A stretch of DNA of 64,000 bases from NCBI GenBank assembly GCA_002325245.1, contig DCRR01000015.1, forward strand, positions 1-64,000, in the 5' to 3' direction. Both the position numbers and the translations under genes were made by a program. This stretch comes from Microbacteriaceae bacterium UBA1487. Lineage in GTDB: Bacteria > Actinomycetota > Actinomycetes > Actinomycetales > Microbacteriaceae. Under the pieces are notes generated by a model that was not told where the DNA came from, searched no databases, and saw only the letters and a program-made list of their open reading frames with translations. Shown piece after piece: positions 55,112 to 64,000 of the stretch. Position 1 is the stretch's first letter. Every line of letters starts with the position of its first letter.

Positions 55112-56446
55112 CTACTCTCCGCGCAGGATGGCCCGGATCTTCTCGAGCCGAGCCGCCACATCGCGCTCGTAGCCGTGCGAGGTCGGCGCGTAGTAGCGGG
55201 TGCCGCGCAGCTGCTCGGGCAGGTACTCCTGGGGGGCGATCCCGTGCTCGGCGTCGTGCGCGTAGCGATAGCCCTTGCCGTGCCCGAGACGCTTCGCCCC
55301 GGGATAGTGCGCGTCGCGGAGGTGGCTCGGGATCGTTCCGATGCGGCCGGCGCGCACATCGGCGATCGCCGCATCCAGAGCCCGGTAGGCGGTGTTCGAC
55401 TTGGGGGCCATCGCCAGGTAGACGACGGCCTCGGCGAGGAGGATGCGTCCCTCCGGCATGCCGATCAGCTGAACGCCCTGCGCCGCGGCGACCGCGAGCG
55501 GCAGCGCCTGCGGGTCGGCCATGCCGATGTCCTCGGCGGCGAGGATCATCACCCGGCGGGCGAGGAACCGCGGGTCCTCCCCCGCCTCGATCATCCGCGC
55601 CAGATAGTGCAGGGACGCATCGACGTCGCTGCCGCGCACCGACTTGATGAAGGCGCTGATGACGTCGTAGTGCTCATCGCCCTGACGGTCGTAGCGCAGC
55701 AGCGCGCGATCGACCGTGTCGGCGACGATCTCGGCCGTGATCGAGGGGGGCGTCTCGGCCTCGTGGGGCTCGGCCGCGGCGGCGACCGCGGCGGCCTCCA
55801 GCGCGGTCAGGGCGCGGCGGGCATCGCCGGAGGCCAGTCGCACGAGGGATGCGCGCGCATCCTCGGTGAGCTCGACGGCTCCCGCCAGACCGCGCGGGTC
55901 GCTGACCGCCCGGTCGACGAGCACACCCAGGTCGTCGTCGCTGAGCGTCTCGAGGGTGAGCAGCAGCGATCGCGAGAGCAGCGGGGCCACCACGGAGAAC
56001 GAGGGATTCTCGGTGGTCGCCGCGACGAGGATCACCCAGCCGTTCTCGACCCCGGGCAGCAGGGCGTCCTGCTGCGCCTTGGAGAAGCGGTGGATCTCGT
56101 CCAGGAACAGCACCGTCGAGAGCCCGTACAGATCACGGTCGGCGTGCGCCCGCTCCATCACCTCGCGCACGTCCTTCACGCCCGCCGTGACGGCCGACAG
56201 CTCGACGAAGCGCCGGCCGGAGCTGTGGGCGATCGCCTGCGCAAGGGTCGTCTTTCCCGTGCCGGGCGGACCCCAGAGGATGACGGAGACCGAGCCGGAC
56301 TCCCCCGTCCGGTCATTGGCCAGGTTGACGAGCGGCGATCCGGGCCGAAGCAGGTGCCGCTGACCAGCGACCTCATCGAGCGAGGTCGGGCGCATCCGAA
56401 CCGCGAGAGGCGTGGCGCCGGTTCGCAGTCCCGACGATGCGCTCAT
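55112..56446 (-). CDS. rarA: Replication-associated recombination protein A (RarA/MgsA)
   Basis: 444 residues. AAA+ ATPase of the clamp-loader type acting at stalled forks. Walker A GPPGTGKTT, Walker B LFLDEIHRFSKAQQDALLPGVE, sensor 1 ATTENPSF, arginine-finger segment SRSLLLTLE, and the C-terminal family part HYDVISAFIKSVRGSDVDASLHYLARMIEAGEDPRF. ATG at 56446 or, three codons earlier, 56455; neither has a clear ribosome-binding site. The much longer open frame upstream is antisense to other genes. Confidence 0.94.
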   Translation of the reverse strand: MSASSGLRTGATPLAVRMRPTSLDEVAGQRHLLRPGSPLVNLANDRTGESGSVSVILWGPPGTGKTTLAQAIAHSSGRRFVELSAVTAGVKDVREVMERAHADRDLYGLSTVLFLDEIHRFSKAQQDALLPGVENGWVILVAATTENPSFSVVAPLLSRSLLLTLETLSDDDLGVLVDRAVSDPRGLAGAVELTEDARASLVRLASGDARRALTALEAAAVAAAAEPHEAETPPSITAEIVADTVDRALLRYDRQGDEHYDVISAFIKSVRGSDVDASLHYLARMIEAGEDPRFLARRVMILAAEDIGMADPQALPLAVAAAQGVQLIGMPEGRILLAEAVVYLAMAPKSNTAYRALDAAIADVRAGRIGTIPSHLRDAHYPGAKRLGHGKGYRYAHDAEHGIAPQEYLPEQLRGTRYYAPTSHGYERDVAARLEKIRAILRGE

Positions 56447-56560
56447 GGCTGTCATCGTAATCGCCGTCGGCGCCCGGCCGCCCGCGTTTGGCGCCAAGCG
56501 GACCGCGCTGGCTAGAGTTCTCGTGGACCGCGCGAGCGCGGCCGGACGGAGGAGCACCGC
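56447..56560 (+). promoter_or_regulatory. Divergent intergenic region between rarA and the cyclophilin gene
   Basis: For the plus strand, TTGGCG (56488-56493) and TAGAGT (56513-56518) could be -35 and -10, with a rather long 19-base spacer. The -35 lies in a perfect palindrome TTGGCGCCAA. GGAGGAGC is a good ribosome-binding site before the GTG at 56561. Confidence 0.4.
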
Positions 56561-57346
56561 GTGGCATCGAAGAACAGGGACCGCCAGTCGCGAGAGGTGC
56601 GCGAGCGCCTCAAGGCCTACACGGCACGGCAGCAGGTCCACGACCACGCCCGGGCGCGCCGCACGCGTGACAACGTGATCGCCGTGCTCGGCGTCACCGC
56701 CGTCGTCGCGCTCACCGCCGCGACGCAGGTCTTCTACTTCTCCGCCGGGCCGGGCGCGCCGACTCCGGAGCCCAGCGCCTCGGCCGTGGTGGGCGAGAAC
56801 GTCGGCGTGCCCTCGGCCGACTACGCCGAGTACCGCACGTGGACGGGCGAGCTGACCCTCAACGACGTCGCGCTCGGGATCGAGCTCGACGGGGCCGCGG
56901 CCCCGCAGGCGGTCTCGGCCTTCCTCTCCGACGTCGACACCGGCTACTACGTCGACAAGACCTGCCACCGCCTCGCCACCAGCGAGGGCTTCGAACTGCT
57001 GCAGTGCGGGTCGATCGACGGCCTCGGCTCGAGCGACCCCGCTTTCAGCTACGGCCCGATCGAGAACGCCCCCGCCGACGACTTCTATCCGGCCGGGACG
57101 ATCGCGATGGCCCGCGTCAGCGGCGACGACTACAGCAACGGCCACCAGTTCTTCCTCGTCTACGGCGACTCCACGATCCCCTCGGACGAGGTGGGCGGCT
57201 ACACGGTGCTCGGCACGATCACGAGCGGTCTCGATGACCTGATCGACCAGATCACGTCCGCCGGCATCGACCCGGATCTGCTCGGGACCGACGGCACGGG
57301 CGGCCCGCTCGTGACCACCACGATCACGCAGATCACGCTGCAGTAG
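56561..57346 (+). CDS. Membrane-anchored cyclophilin-type peptidyl-prolyl isomerase
   Basis: 261 residues. A basic, helical cytoplasmic N-terminus (1-37) is followed by a transmembrane helix (about 39-60, VIAVLGVTAVVALTAATQVFYF), a Ser/Pro linker and an extracytoplasmic cyclophilin domain. The catalytic arginine is in TCHRLATSEGFELLQCG, and HQFFLVYGD is the conserved core; two cysteines in this region could form a disulfide. Probably helps folding of exported proteins. GTG start with GGAGGAGC upstream. Confidence 0.9.
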   Translation: MASKNRDRQSREVRERLKAYTARQQVHDHARARRTRDNVIAVLGVTAVVALTAATQVFYFSAGPGAPTPEPSASAVVGENVGVPSADYAEYRTWTGELTLNDVALGIELDGAAAPQAVSAFLSDVDTGYYVDKTCHRLATSEGFELLQCGSIDGLGSSDPAFSYGPIENAPADDFYPAGTIAMARVSGDDYSNGHQFFLVYGDSTIPSDEVGGYTVLGTITSGLDDLIDQITSAGIDPDLLGTDGTGGPLVTTTITQITLQ

Positions 57347-57424
57347 GAGCACGCCGACGGCCGTGCAATAGGCTGAGTCGGTCCGGCGAGAGGCCGCCGA
57401 CGACGACGTGAGGTGAATTGACCA

Positions 57425-58657
57425 GTGGCGACTGACGAGAAGGCCCCGTGGGGCCGCGTCGACGACGAGGGAACGGTGTACGTCCGCGAGGCGGACGGAG
57501 AGCGTGCGGTCGGGCAATACCCGGACGCCACGCCCGAGGAGGCGCTCGCGTACTTCACGCGGAAGTTCACCGAGTTGGAGGGCCAGGTCGCGCTGCTCGA
57601 GCAGCGCGTGCGCGGCGGAGCTCCCGCGAAGGACGTCGCGAAGGCGGTCGCGCACCTGAGCGAGTCCATCACCGGCGCGAACGCCGTCGGTGACCTGGCG
57701 TCGCTCACCGAGCGCCTGACGAAGCTCGGCGGCACCGTCGGCGAGCTCACCGAGAAGCAGCTCGAGGAGAACAAGGCCGCGGTGGCCGAGGCGCTCGTCG
57801 AACGCGAGGCGCTTGTCGCCGAGGCCGAGGCGCTCGCCGCGGCGGATCCCGCCAAGGCTCAGTGGAAGCAGGTGAGCGCGCAGCTCGATGCACTCTTCGA
57901 GCGCTGGCAGGACCACCAGAAGAACGGTCCCCGACTTCCCAAGAACGAGAGCAACGAGCTGTGGAAGCGATTCCGCGCGGCGCGCACCACGATCGAGACG
58001 CACCGCAAGGCGTTCTTCGCCGAACTCGATTCGGTGCACAAGGAGGTTCGCGCGCGCAAGCAGTCGCTGATCGAGCGCGCGGAGAAGCTCGCCCCGCAGG
58101 GTGCCGACGGCATCCCTGAGTACCGCCGCCTGCTCGATGAGTGGAAGGCCGCTGGTCGCGCCGGCAAGAAGCTCGACGACGCGCTGTGGGCGAAGTTCAA
58201 GGAGGCCGGCGACGCGCTCTACGCGGCCAAGGCCGAGCTGATGGCGATCGAGGACGAGGAGTACGCCGGCAACCTCACCGAGAAGCTGGCGCTGCTCGAG
58301 GAGGCCGAGAAGCTCCTGAAGGTCACCGATCGGACGGCCGCCAAGGAGACCCTGCTGGGCATCCAGCGCAAGTGGGACGCGATCGGCAAGGTTCCGCGCG
58401 ACCACTTCCGTGCCGTCGAAGATCGCCTGCGCAAGGTCGAGACGCACGTGCGCAAGCTCGACGAGGACCACTGGAACCGCTCGAACCCCGAGAAGCAGGC
58501 TCGTTCGGAGGGTCTCGCCTCGCAGCTCGAGAGCGCGATCGCCAAGCTGGAGGCGGAGCTCGCCGAGGCGAAGGCCAGCGGCGACAAGAAGAAGATCGCC
58601 GAGGCGGAAGAGGCGATCGCGGCGCGCAAGGTCTGGCTCGGCGCGATCGGCAGCTGA
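57425..58657 (+). CDS. DUF349 domain protein
   Basis: 410 residues, largely helical and very rich in Lys, Glu and Ala, with long coiled-coil regions. Several DUF349 units are visible, each with the pattern WxxxxxxGxVPxxxxxxLWxRFxxA (for example LFERWQDHQKNGPRLP, then LWKRFRAARTTIE; LLDEWKAAGRAGKKLDDALWAKFKEA; KWDAIGKVPRDHFRAVEDRL). Function unknown; possibly RNA-linked. GTG start with GAGGTGAA upstream. The cyclophilin - DUF349 - rel arrangement is common in the phylum. Confidence 0.9.
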   Translation: MATDEKAPWGRVDDEGTVYVREADGERAVGQYPDATPEEALAYFTRKFTELEGQVALLEQRVRGGAPAKDVAKAVAHLSESITGANAVGDLASLTERLTKLGGTVGELTEKQLEENKAAVAEALVEREALVAEAEALAAADPAKAQWKQVSAQLDALFERWQDHQKNGPRLPKNESNELWKRFRAARTTIETHRKAFFAELDSVHKEVRARKQSLIERAEKLAPQGADGIPEYRRLLDEWKAAGRAGKKLDDALWAKFKEAGDALYAAKAELMAIEDEEYAGNLTEKLALLEEAEKLLKVTDRTAAKETLLGIQRKWDAIGKVPRDHFRAVEDRLRKVETHVRKLDEDHWNRSNPEKQARSEGLASQLESAIAKLEAELAEAKASGDKKKIAEAEEAIAARKVWLGAIGS

Positions 58658-58737
58658 GTCCTCGTCCCCAGGTCGAACTGTCCACGGATGCGCCGGGTGC
58701 GGCGCGGCGCGGGCGCTCGACGCGGCAGGCTCACGGC

Positions 58738-59313
58738 ATGGCCTTCATCGACGCCTCACTGCCCGGAGTCCCCGTCGAACGCCTGCCCGACGTTCTGACG
58801 AATGAGCTTCCCGCCGCCGAGCTGAACGCGCTGCGGCTCGACGCGACGCTCGTCCCGTTCGCCAACGCGTTCCTCGTGGCCGACGCCCTCGGCGACGCCG
58901 CCGACCGCATCCTCGGCGCCTTCGGTCGGCACTCGTCGCGGCTGATCGCAGAACTGGACACGGCCGCCTGGGTCTGGGGCGCGCGGCACAGCCCGCCGAC
59001 ACGGTTCGAGTTCTGCGCGAGTCTGACCGAGCGCGCCCGCCTCGCCCCGGGAGCCCTCGATGCGGTGCGCGAGGTCGCGATCTCCGGTGACGAGATCGTC
59101 ACCATCGCGGGCCGCCGCGTCACCAACCCGGTGCGCACCGCGATCGACCTGGCGCGCTTTCGCGACGACGGCTCGTACTCCCCCGATGTCGTTGCGGAAC
59201 TCCTTGCGCTCGCGCGCACCGATGCGCCTGCCGCGCGCGCGGTGATGGACGAACGCCGTCACCTCACCCACGCCGAGCGCGCGCGGCGGCGGCTCGGTGC
59301 TCTCGCCTGCTGA
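58738..59313 (+). CDS. AbiEi-like orphan protein
   Basis: 191 residues. The middle contains IVTIAGRRVTNPVRTAIDLARFRDD, which resembles the AbiEi family antitoxin C-terminal domain, and a helical C-terminus follows (HLTHAERARRRLGAL). In complete type IV systems AbiEi represses and neutralises the nucleotidyltransferase AbiEii, but no AbiEii is encoded beside it, so it is an orphan and may act otherwise. ATG at 58738 has only a weak ribosome-binding site (GGCAGG). Its stop is seven bases from the convergent end of rel. Confidence 0.6.
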   Translation: MAFIDASLPGVPVERLPDVLTNELPAAELNALRLDATLVPFANAFLVADALGDAADRILGAFGRHSSRLIAELDTAAWVWGARHSPPTRFEFCASLTERARLAPGALDAVREVAISGDEIVTIAGRRVTNPVRTAIDLARFRDDGSYSPDVVAELLALARTDAPAARAVMDERRHLTHAERARRRLGALAC

Positions 59314-59320
59314 CCGGAGC

Positions 59321-61573
59321 TCAGCCGCTCGTGACGCGATACGCGTCGTAGACGGCCTCGATGCGGCGCACGGCGCTCAGAAGACGGTCCAAGTGCACGG
59401 TGTCGCCCATCTCGAAGACGAACCGGCTGATCGCGAGACGGTCGGTCGAGGTGTTCACCGAGGCGGACAGGATGTTGACGTGGTGCTCCGAGAGCACCCG
59501 GGTCACGTCGGAGAGCAGACCGGAGCGGTCGAGCGCCTCGATCTGGATCTGCACAAGGAACACGCTCGAGGAGGTGGGCGCCCACTCGACCTCGATGATC
59601 CGATCCTGCTCGTTGAGCAGAGAGGCAACGTTGGTGCAGTCGCTGCGATGCACCGACACTCCCGCGCCGCGCGTCACGAAGCCGACGATCTGGTCCCCCG
59701 GAACCGGGGTGCAGCACTTGGCGAGCTTGACGAGGATGTCGTCGGCGCCGCGCACCAGGACGCCCGAGTCACTCGGTCGCAGCTGCCGGGCGCGGCCCTT
59801 CGAGGTGAACGGCACCTCGTTCTCGTCGTTCTCCGGCGCCGCCTGCATCGAGGCGAGCACCTTCTCGATGACATGCTGCGTCGAGACGTGCCCCTCGCCG
59901 ACCGCGGCGTACAGCGCCTCAACCGACTCGTAGCGCATCTGCGACGCGATCTCCGAGACGACATCGGCCGACATCAGGCGCTGCAGCGGCAGGTTCTGCT
60001 TGCGCATCGCGCGCGCGATCGAGTCCTTGCCCTGCTCGATCGCCTCTTCGCGGCGCTCCTTCGTGAACCATCCGCGGATCTTGTTGCGGGCGCGGGGGCT
60101 CTTGACGAAGTTCAGCCAGTCCTGGCTCGGGCCCGCATCCGGGTTCTTGGAGGTGAAGACCTCGACGACATCGCCCGAGTTGAGCACGCTCTCCAGGGGA
60201 ACGAGTCGACCGTTGACCTTCGAGCCCATCGTGCGGTGGCCCACCTCGGTGTGCACCGCGTAGGCGAAGTCGACCGGCGTGGCACCTGACGGAAGGCCGA
60301 TGACCTTGCCCTGAGGGGTGAAGACGTAGACCTCTTTCGCACCGATCTCGAAGCGAAGGTTGTCGAGGAACTCCCCCGGGTCGGCGGTCTCCGACTGCCA
60401 GTCGCTGATATGCGCCAGCCATGCCATCTCGGTGTCGGGGCCCGTGCTGGTGTCGGCGCGGCCGTTGGCCATCCGCTCCTTGTACTTCCAGTGCGCGGCG
60501 ACACCGAACTCGGCGCGCTGGTGCATCTCGTGCGTGCGGATCTGGATCTCGACCGCACGCCCCTGCGGGCCGATCACGGTGGTGTGCAGGGACTGATACA
60601 GGTTGAACTTCGGGGTGGCGATGTAGTCCTTGAACCGTCCCGGGATCGGATTCCAGCGCGCGTGGATCGAGCCGAGGACCGCGTAGCAGTCGCGGATGTT
60701 GTTGACGAGGACGCGGATGCCGACCAGGTCGTAGATGTCGCTGAACTCGCGGCCGCGCACGACCATCTTCTGGTAGATCGAGTAGTACTGCTTCGGCCGA
60801 CCGACCACCTGACCCTTGATGCGGCTCTCGCGCAGATCCTCCGTGACCGCGTCGATCACCTGCTGCACGAACTCCTCGCGCTGCGGCGTGCGCTCGCGCA
60901 CCATGCTCTCGATCTCGACGTAGAGCTTGGGGTGCAGGATCGCGAAGCTGAGATCCTCGAGCTCCCACTTGATGGTCTGGATTCCGAGGCGGTGCGCGAG
61001 TGGCGCGTAGATCTCCAGCGTCTCCTGAGCCTTGCGCCGCGCCGACTCGGCCGGAACGAAGCCCCACGTGCGGGCGTTGTGCAGCCGGTCCGCGAGCTTG
61101 ATGATGAGCACGCGGATGTCCTTGCTCATCGCGACGACCATCTTGCGCACGGTCTCGGCCTGGGCGCTGTCGCCATACTTCAGCTTGTCGAGCTTCGTGA
61201 CGCCGTCGACGAGCATCGCGACCTCGTCGCCGAAGTCGGCACGCAGCTCCTCGAGCCCGTAGTCGGTGTCTTCGACGGTGTCATGCAGCAGCGCGGCGGC
61301 AAGGGTCTTCGCGCCGATCCCGAGGTCGGCGAGGATCTGCGCGACCGCGACCGGATGCGTGATGTAGGGCTCCCCGCTCTTCCGGGTCTGCCCGGTGTGC
61401 GCCTTGTGCGCGACCCTGTAGGCGCGCTCGACGAGCGCGAGATCAGCCTTGGGATGGTGCGAGCGCACCGTGCGCAGCAGCCGCTCCACCGAGCCGGCTG
61501 GCTGGGCGCGCGAGAACAGGCGGGGAAGAATCGTCCGCAGCGAGGCGGAGCTCTGTGCCTGCGTCTCGGTCAT
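59321..61573 (-). CDS. rel: Bifunctional (p)ppGpp synthase/hydrolase
   Basis: 750 residues. HD hydrolase domain with HDTVEDTDYG (H97, D98, E101, D102) intact; synthetase domain with GRPKQYYSIYQKM, IYDLVGIRVLV and RFKDYIATPKFNLYQSLHTTV; then TGS (YVFTPQGKVIGLP), helical, zinc-finger-like (KCCTPVPGDQIVGFVTRGAGVSVHRSDC) and ACT domains. The RFKD rather than EFDD motif fits a bifunctional Rel. It sets (p)ppGpp levels in the stringent response. The neighbours are convergent AbiEi-like gene and secF upstream. Confidence 0.96.
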   Translation of the reverse strand: MTETQAQSSASLRTILPRLFSRAQPAGSVERLLRTVRSHHPKADLALVERAYRVAHKAHTGQTRKSGEPYITHPVAVAQILADLGIGAKTLAAALLHDTVEDTDYGLEELRADFGDEVAMLVDGVTKLDKLKYGDSAQAETVRKMVVAMSKDIRVLIIKLADRLHNARTWGFVPAESARRKAQETLEIYAPLAHRLGIQTIKWELEDLSFAILHPKLYVEIESMVRERTPQREEFVQQVIDAVTEDLRESRIKGQVVGRPKQYYSIYQKMVVRGREFSDIYDLVGIRVLVNNIRDCYAVLGSIHARWNPIPGRFKDYIATPKFNLYQSLHTTVIGPQGRAVEIQIRTHEMHQRAEFGVAAHWKYKERMANGRADTSTGPDTEMAWLAHISDWQSETADPGEFLDNLRFEIGAKEVYVFTPQGKVIGLPSGATPVDFAYAVHTEVGHRTMGSKVNGRLVPLESVLNSGDVVEVFTSKNPDAGPSQDWLNFVKSPRARNKIRGWFTKERREEAIEQGKDSIARAMRKQNLPLQRLMSADVVSEIASQMRYESVEALYAAVGEGHVSTQHVIEKVLASMQAAPENDENEVPFTSKGRARQLRPSDSGVLVRGADDILVKLAKCCTPVPGDQIVGFVTRGAGVSVHRSDCTNVASLLNEQDRIIEVEWAPTSSSVFLVQIQIEALDRSGLLSDVTRVLSEHHVNILSASVNTSTDRLAISRFVFEMGDTVHLDRLLSAVRRIEAVYDAYRVTSG

Positions 61574-61642
61574 CGCGCGCTCGTCTTGGCCTTCATGAAT
61601 TGATTCTACGAGTCATGGAGGTGGTGAACCTGCGCGCGGCGA

Positions 61643-62650
61643 CTAGGCTGCGACGGTCTTCTCGCGCGCCGCGATCACGCGCTTGTCGCGCGACACGATC
61701 TCGGGCTCGGTGCGACGGAACAGCGCGTACAGCGGCGCCGCGATGAACGGTGTCGAGTACGTGCCCACCAGGATTCCGACCAGCAGCGCCAGCGAGATGT
61801 CGCGGAGCGTGTCGGCGCCCAGCACGAAGGAGCCGAGGAACAGAATCGCGGCGACCGGCAGAGCGGCGACCACACTCGTGTTGATCGAGCGCACCAGGGT
61901 CTGGTTGACCGCCAGGTTGACGGTCTCGCCGAAGGTGCGCGGCCCGTCTGACCCGAGCTCGCTGGTGTTCTCGCGGATCTTGTCGAACACCACGACGGTG
62001 TCGTAGAGCGAGTAGCCGAGGATCGTCAGGAAGCCGATGACGGCGGCGGGCGTGATCTCGAAGCCCGAGGCCGCGTAGACGCCGATCGTGATCACGAGGT
62101 CGTGCAGCAGCGCCAGCATGGCGGCCGCCGACATCTTCCAGGTGCGGAAGTAGATCGCCATGATGAGGGCCGCCAGCAGCACGAAGGTGCCGAGTCCGAC
62201 CAGAGCCTGCCGGGTGATGTCGGCTCCCCAGGTCGCGCCGACGAAGGAGCTGGTGATCGAGTCGGTGTCGTAGGCGACCTCCAGGGCCGCCGCGATCTCC
62301 TGCGTCTCGTCGTTGGTGACCTGCTCGGTCTGGATCCGGAGCCCGTCGCCGCCGACGGTCGTGACGCGCACGACCGTGTCCGGCACGATCTCGTGGATCG
62401 CGTCCTCGGCGATCGTCGGGTCAGTGTCGGAGACGCCGAGCACCTGGAACTGCGATCCGCCGCGGAATTCGATGCCGAAGTTGAAGCCGGCCACGTAGTC
62501 GCCCGCGCCGCGCACGAACGGGACGAGGACGGCGATCGTCATCAGCGCGACCGCGATCGTCAGCCAGATCTTGCGCTTGCCGACGAAGTCGACCGAGCGC
62601 TCACCGGTGTAGAGGTCGTTGCCGAACCGGGTCAGCATGCTGGCCGCCAT
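61643..62650 (-). CDS. secF: Protein translocase subunit SecF
   Basis: 335 residues, six transmembrane helices. N-terminal RKIWLTIAVALMTIAVLVPFVRG, the conserved FNFGIEFRGGSQFQV, GYSLYDTVVVFDKIREN and NQTLVRSINTSVVAALP. With SecD it uses the proton gradient to aid protein export. ATG overlaps the secD stop by one base (TGATG). The open frame extending further right is antisense to nothing and lies inside secD out of frame. Confidence 0.96.
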   Translation of the reverse strand: MAASMLTRFGNDLYTGERSVDFVGKRKIWLTIAVALMTIAVLVPFVRGAGDYVAGFNFGIEFRGGSQFQVLGVSDTDPTIAEDAIHEIVPDTVVRVTTVGGDGLRIQTEQVTNDETQEIAAALEVAYDTDSITSSFVGATWGADITRQALVGLGTFVLLAALIMAIYFRTWKMSAAAMLALLHDLVITIGVYAASGFEITPAAVIGFLTILGYSLYDTVVVFDKIRENTSELGSDGPRTFGETVNLAVNQTLVRSINTSVVAALPVAAILFLGSFVLGADTLRDISLALLVGILVGTYSTPFIAAPLYALFRRTEPEIVSRDKRVIAAREKTVAA

Positions 62651-64000
62651 CAGGACTCCTTCCCGCCGTCGCGCGGAGACCCGGCGAGTTCGGCGGCTTT
62701 GCGTTCGGCGATGGTCTGGCGACGCTGCGCTTCGCGGTTCGCGCCCGACTTGCGGGCCTCCGAGCTGAACCGGAACTCGGCGCGACCGCGGTAGACCGCA
62801 CCGAGCGCCTGCGGGTCGAGACCGGAGAGCGGGTGTCCGCTCGAGAAGAAGCGCGTCGTGGCGAGCAGCTGCATCATCGGGTGGGTGAAGATCACGACGA
62901 CGAGCACGTCGATGATGACCGTGACGCCGAGGGTGAGGGCGAAGCCGCGCACGCTGCCCACCGCGAGGATGAACAGCACGATGGCCGAGAGCAGGTTGAC
63001 GCCCTTGGCCGCGTAGATCGTGCGGAGCGCGCGCTTCCATCCGGACTCAACCGCTCCGACGAGCCCGCGACCGTCGCGCAGTTCGTCGCGGATGCGCTCG
63101 AAGTAGACGATGAACGAGTCGACGGTGAAGCCGATCGCGACGATCAGACCCGCGACGCCGGCCAGCGACAGGCGGTAGCCGTAGTGCCAGGACATGATCG
63201 TGATGACCGAGTAGGTGAGGGCTCCTGCCACCACGAGCGAGGCGATGGTGACCGAGGCCAGCGCTCGGTACTGGAAGAACGAGTACACGACGACGAGCGC
63301 CAGACCGATGAGCCCGGCAAGGATGCCGCTCTCGAGCTGATTCGCGCCGAGCGTCGCGTCGATCGTCTCCTGGCTCTCGAGCTGGAACCCGATCGGCAGC
63401 GCACCGAACTTGAGCTGGTCGGCGAGGTACTTCGAGCTCGCCTCGGTGAAGCTTCCGGTGATCTGCGGTCGGCCGTCGGTGATCGCCGCGTTGGTGGTCG
63501 GCGCCGAGATGACCCGGCCGTCGAGCACGATCGCGAACTGGTTCTGAACACCGGAGAGGCCGATCAGACGCGTGGTCACCGCGGCGAACTGGTCGGTGCC
63601 CTCGTCGTTGAAGACGATGTTGACGGCCCACTGGCCCGTGGAGGCACCCGTCGAGGTGGTCACGAGGCCGTGCGTCGCGTCCGAGATCGTCTCACCGGTC
63701 ACCTCGACCGGGCCAAGGATGTACTTCACCGAGCCGATGTCATCGCACGTGATAAGCGGTTCGTCGGCCGGAGCGATGTTGGTCTCGGCGGCGTCGATGG
63801 TGGTGCAGTCGAAGGTGTCGAACTCGGCCTGCAGCTCATCCGTGATCCACGCCAGGTCGCTCGCATCCGTCGGCGTCGGGTCCGGCGTCGGCTCCGCGTC
63901 CGCGTCGGTGCTCTCACCGTCCTCGGGCGAGGCGGTCTCGGCGGGGTCCGGAACGACGACGTTCGATGCCAGGTCCGCGGCCAGCACGGCGCGGAACTCG
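62650..64000 (-). CDS. secD: Protein translocase subunit SecD, 5' end outside the window
   Basis: 450 codons of the C-terminal part; the frame continues past the right edge (EFRAVLAADLASNVVVP at the edge). The periplasmic P1 region has an acidic, Pro-rich insert (DPAETASPEDGES, then TPDPTPTDASD). Then come GALPIGFQLESQETIDATLG, ESGILAGLIGLALVVVYSFFQYR, the SLAGVAGLIVAIGFTVDSFIVYFERIRDELRDG signature and a hydrophobic C-terminus. Partner of SecF. Confidence 0.95.
   Translation of the reverse strand, partial: EFRAVLAADLASNVVVPDPAETASPEDGESTDADAEPTPDPTPTDASDLAWITDELQAEFDTFDCTTIDAAETNIAPADEPLITCDDIGSVKYILGPVEVTGETISDATHGLVTTSTGASTGQWAVNIVFNDEGTDQFAAVTTRLIGLSGVQNQFAIVLDGRVISAPTTNAAITDGRPQITGSFTEASSKYLADQLKFGALPIGFQLESQETIDATLGANQLESGILAGLIGLALVVVYSFFQYRALASVTIASLVVAGALTYSVITIMSWHYGYRLSLAGVAGLIVAIGFTVDSFIVYFERIRDELRDGRGLVGAVESGWKRALRTIYAAKGVNLLSAIVLFILAVGSVRGFALTLGVTVIIDVLVVVIFTHPMMQLLATTRFFSSGHPLSGLDPQALGAVYRGRAEFRFSSEARKSGANREAQRRQTIAERKAAELAGSPRDGGKES

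Noticed and set aside
56447..58471. Apparent 1119-residue RarA with a long N-terminal extension
   Set aside because: The extension is antisense to the cyclophilin and DUF349 genes. The family N-terminus begins at 56446.

Overview
The window is GC-rich, densely packed chromosomal DNA from an actinobacterium, most likely a member of the Microbacteriaceae. This rests on gene content and order rather than on any alignment. The content includes a his-trp-lgt-glt-pyk string with the actinobacterial HGxxPAAW and Trp-associated membrane proteins, a pyr operon running on into gmk-rpoZ-coaBC-metK-priA, an mIHF domain, a DUF2510 protein, and a secDF-rel end. Almost every gene is on the minus strand and is therefore read from right to left. 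Only the left-edge lipoprotein gene and three genes at 56.5-59.3 kb are on the plus strand.

1-1.95 kb: a sparse, accessory-looking edge. It holds an unexplained left-edge stretch, a small lipoprotein gene with an unusual leader, a strong hairpin, and then decayed coding debris. 1.95-19 kb: DUF2510/DUF4333 protein, pyk, gltDB, lgt, trpABC with two small membrane proteins, trpE, hisI, hisF, hisG, hisE. Read right to left, this is one nearly continuous histidine-tryptophan-glutamate string. trpD, trpG, trpF, hisA and hisH are not here. 19-36.7 kb: FKBP, rpe, rsmB, fmt, priA, metK, coaBC, rpoZ, gmk, pyrF, carBA, a PH-like membrane protein, pyrC, pyrB, pyrR. This is de novo pyrimidine synthesis coupled to nucleotide, cofactor and translation functions. 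36.8-44.1 kb: two ABC importers (sulfonate/taurine-type and PhnCDE-type) and a HAD phosphatase, inserted between nusB and pyrR. 44.1-54.9 kb: nusB, efp, aroQ, aroB, aroK, aroC, aroE, mltG, ruvX, alaS, a small YtxH-like protein and rpsD, covering most of the shikimate pathway plus translation genes. 55-64 kb: rarA, then (plus) a membrane-anchored cyclophilin, a DUF349 protein and an AbiEi-like protein, then (minus) rel, secF and the 3' part of secD.

No rRNA, tRNA, CRISPR array, intact mobile element or complete defence system was seen. The most interesting items are a fusion of the actinobacterial integration host factor (mIHF) to guanylate kinase; a very long imperfect palindrome just upstream of pyrR that shares an 11-mer with the other end of the neighbouring transporter cassette; the insertion of transport genes between nusB and pyrR; and a degenerate PriA that keeps its zinc cysteines but has lost the helicase motifs. 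I do not see a clearly undescribed multi-gene system.
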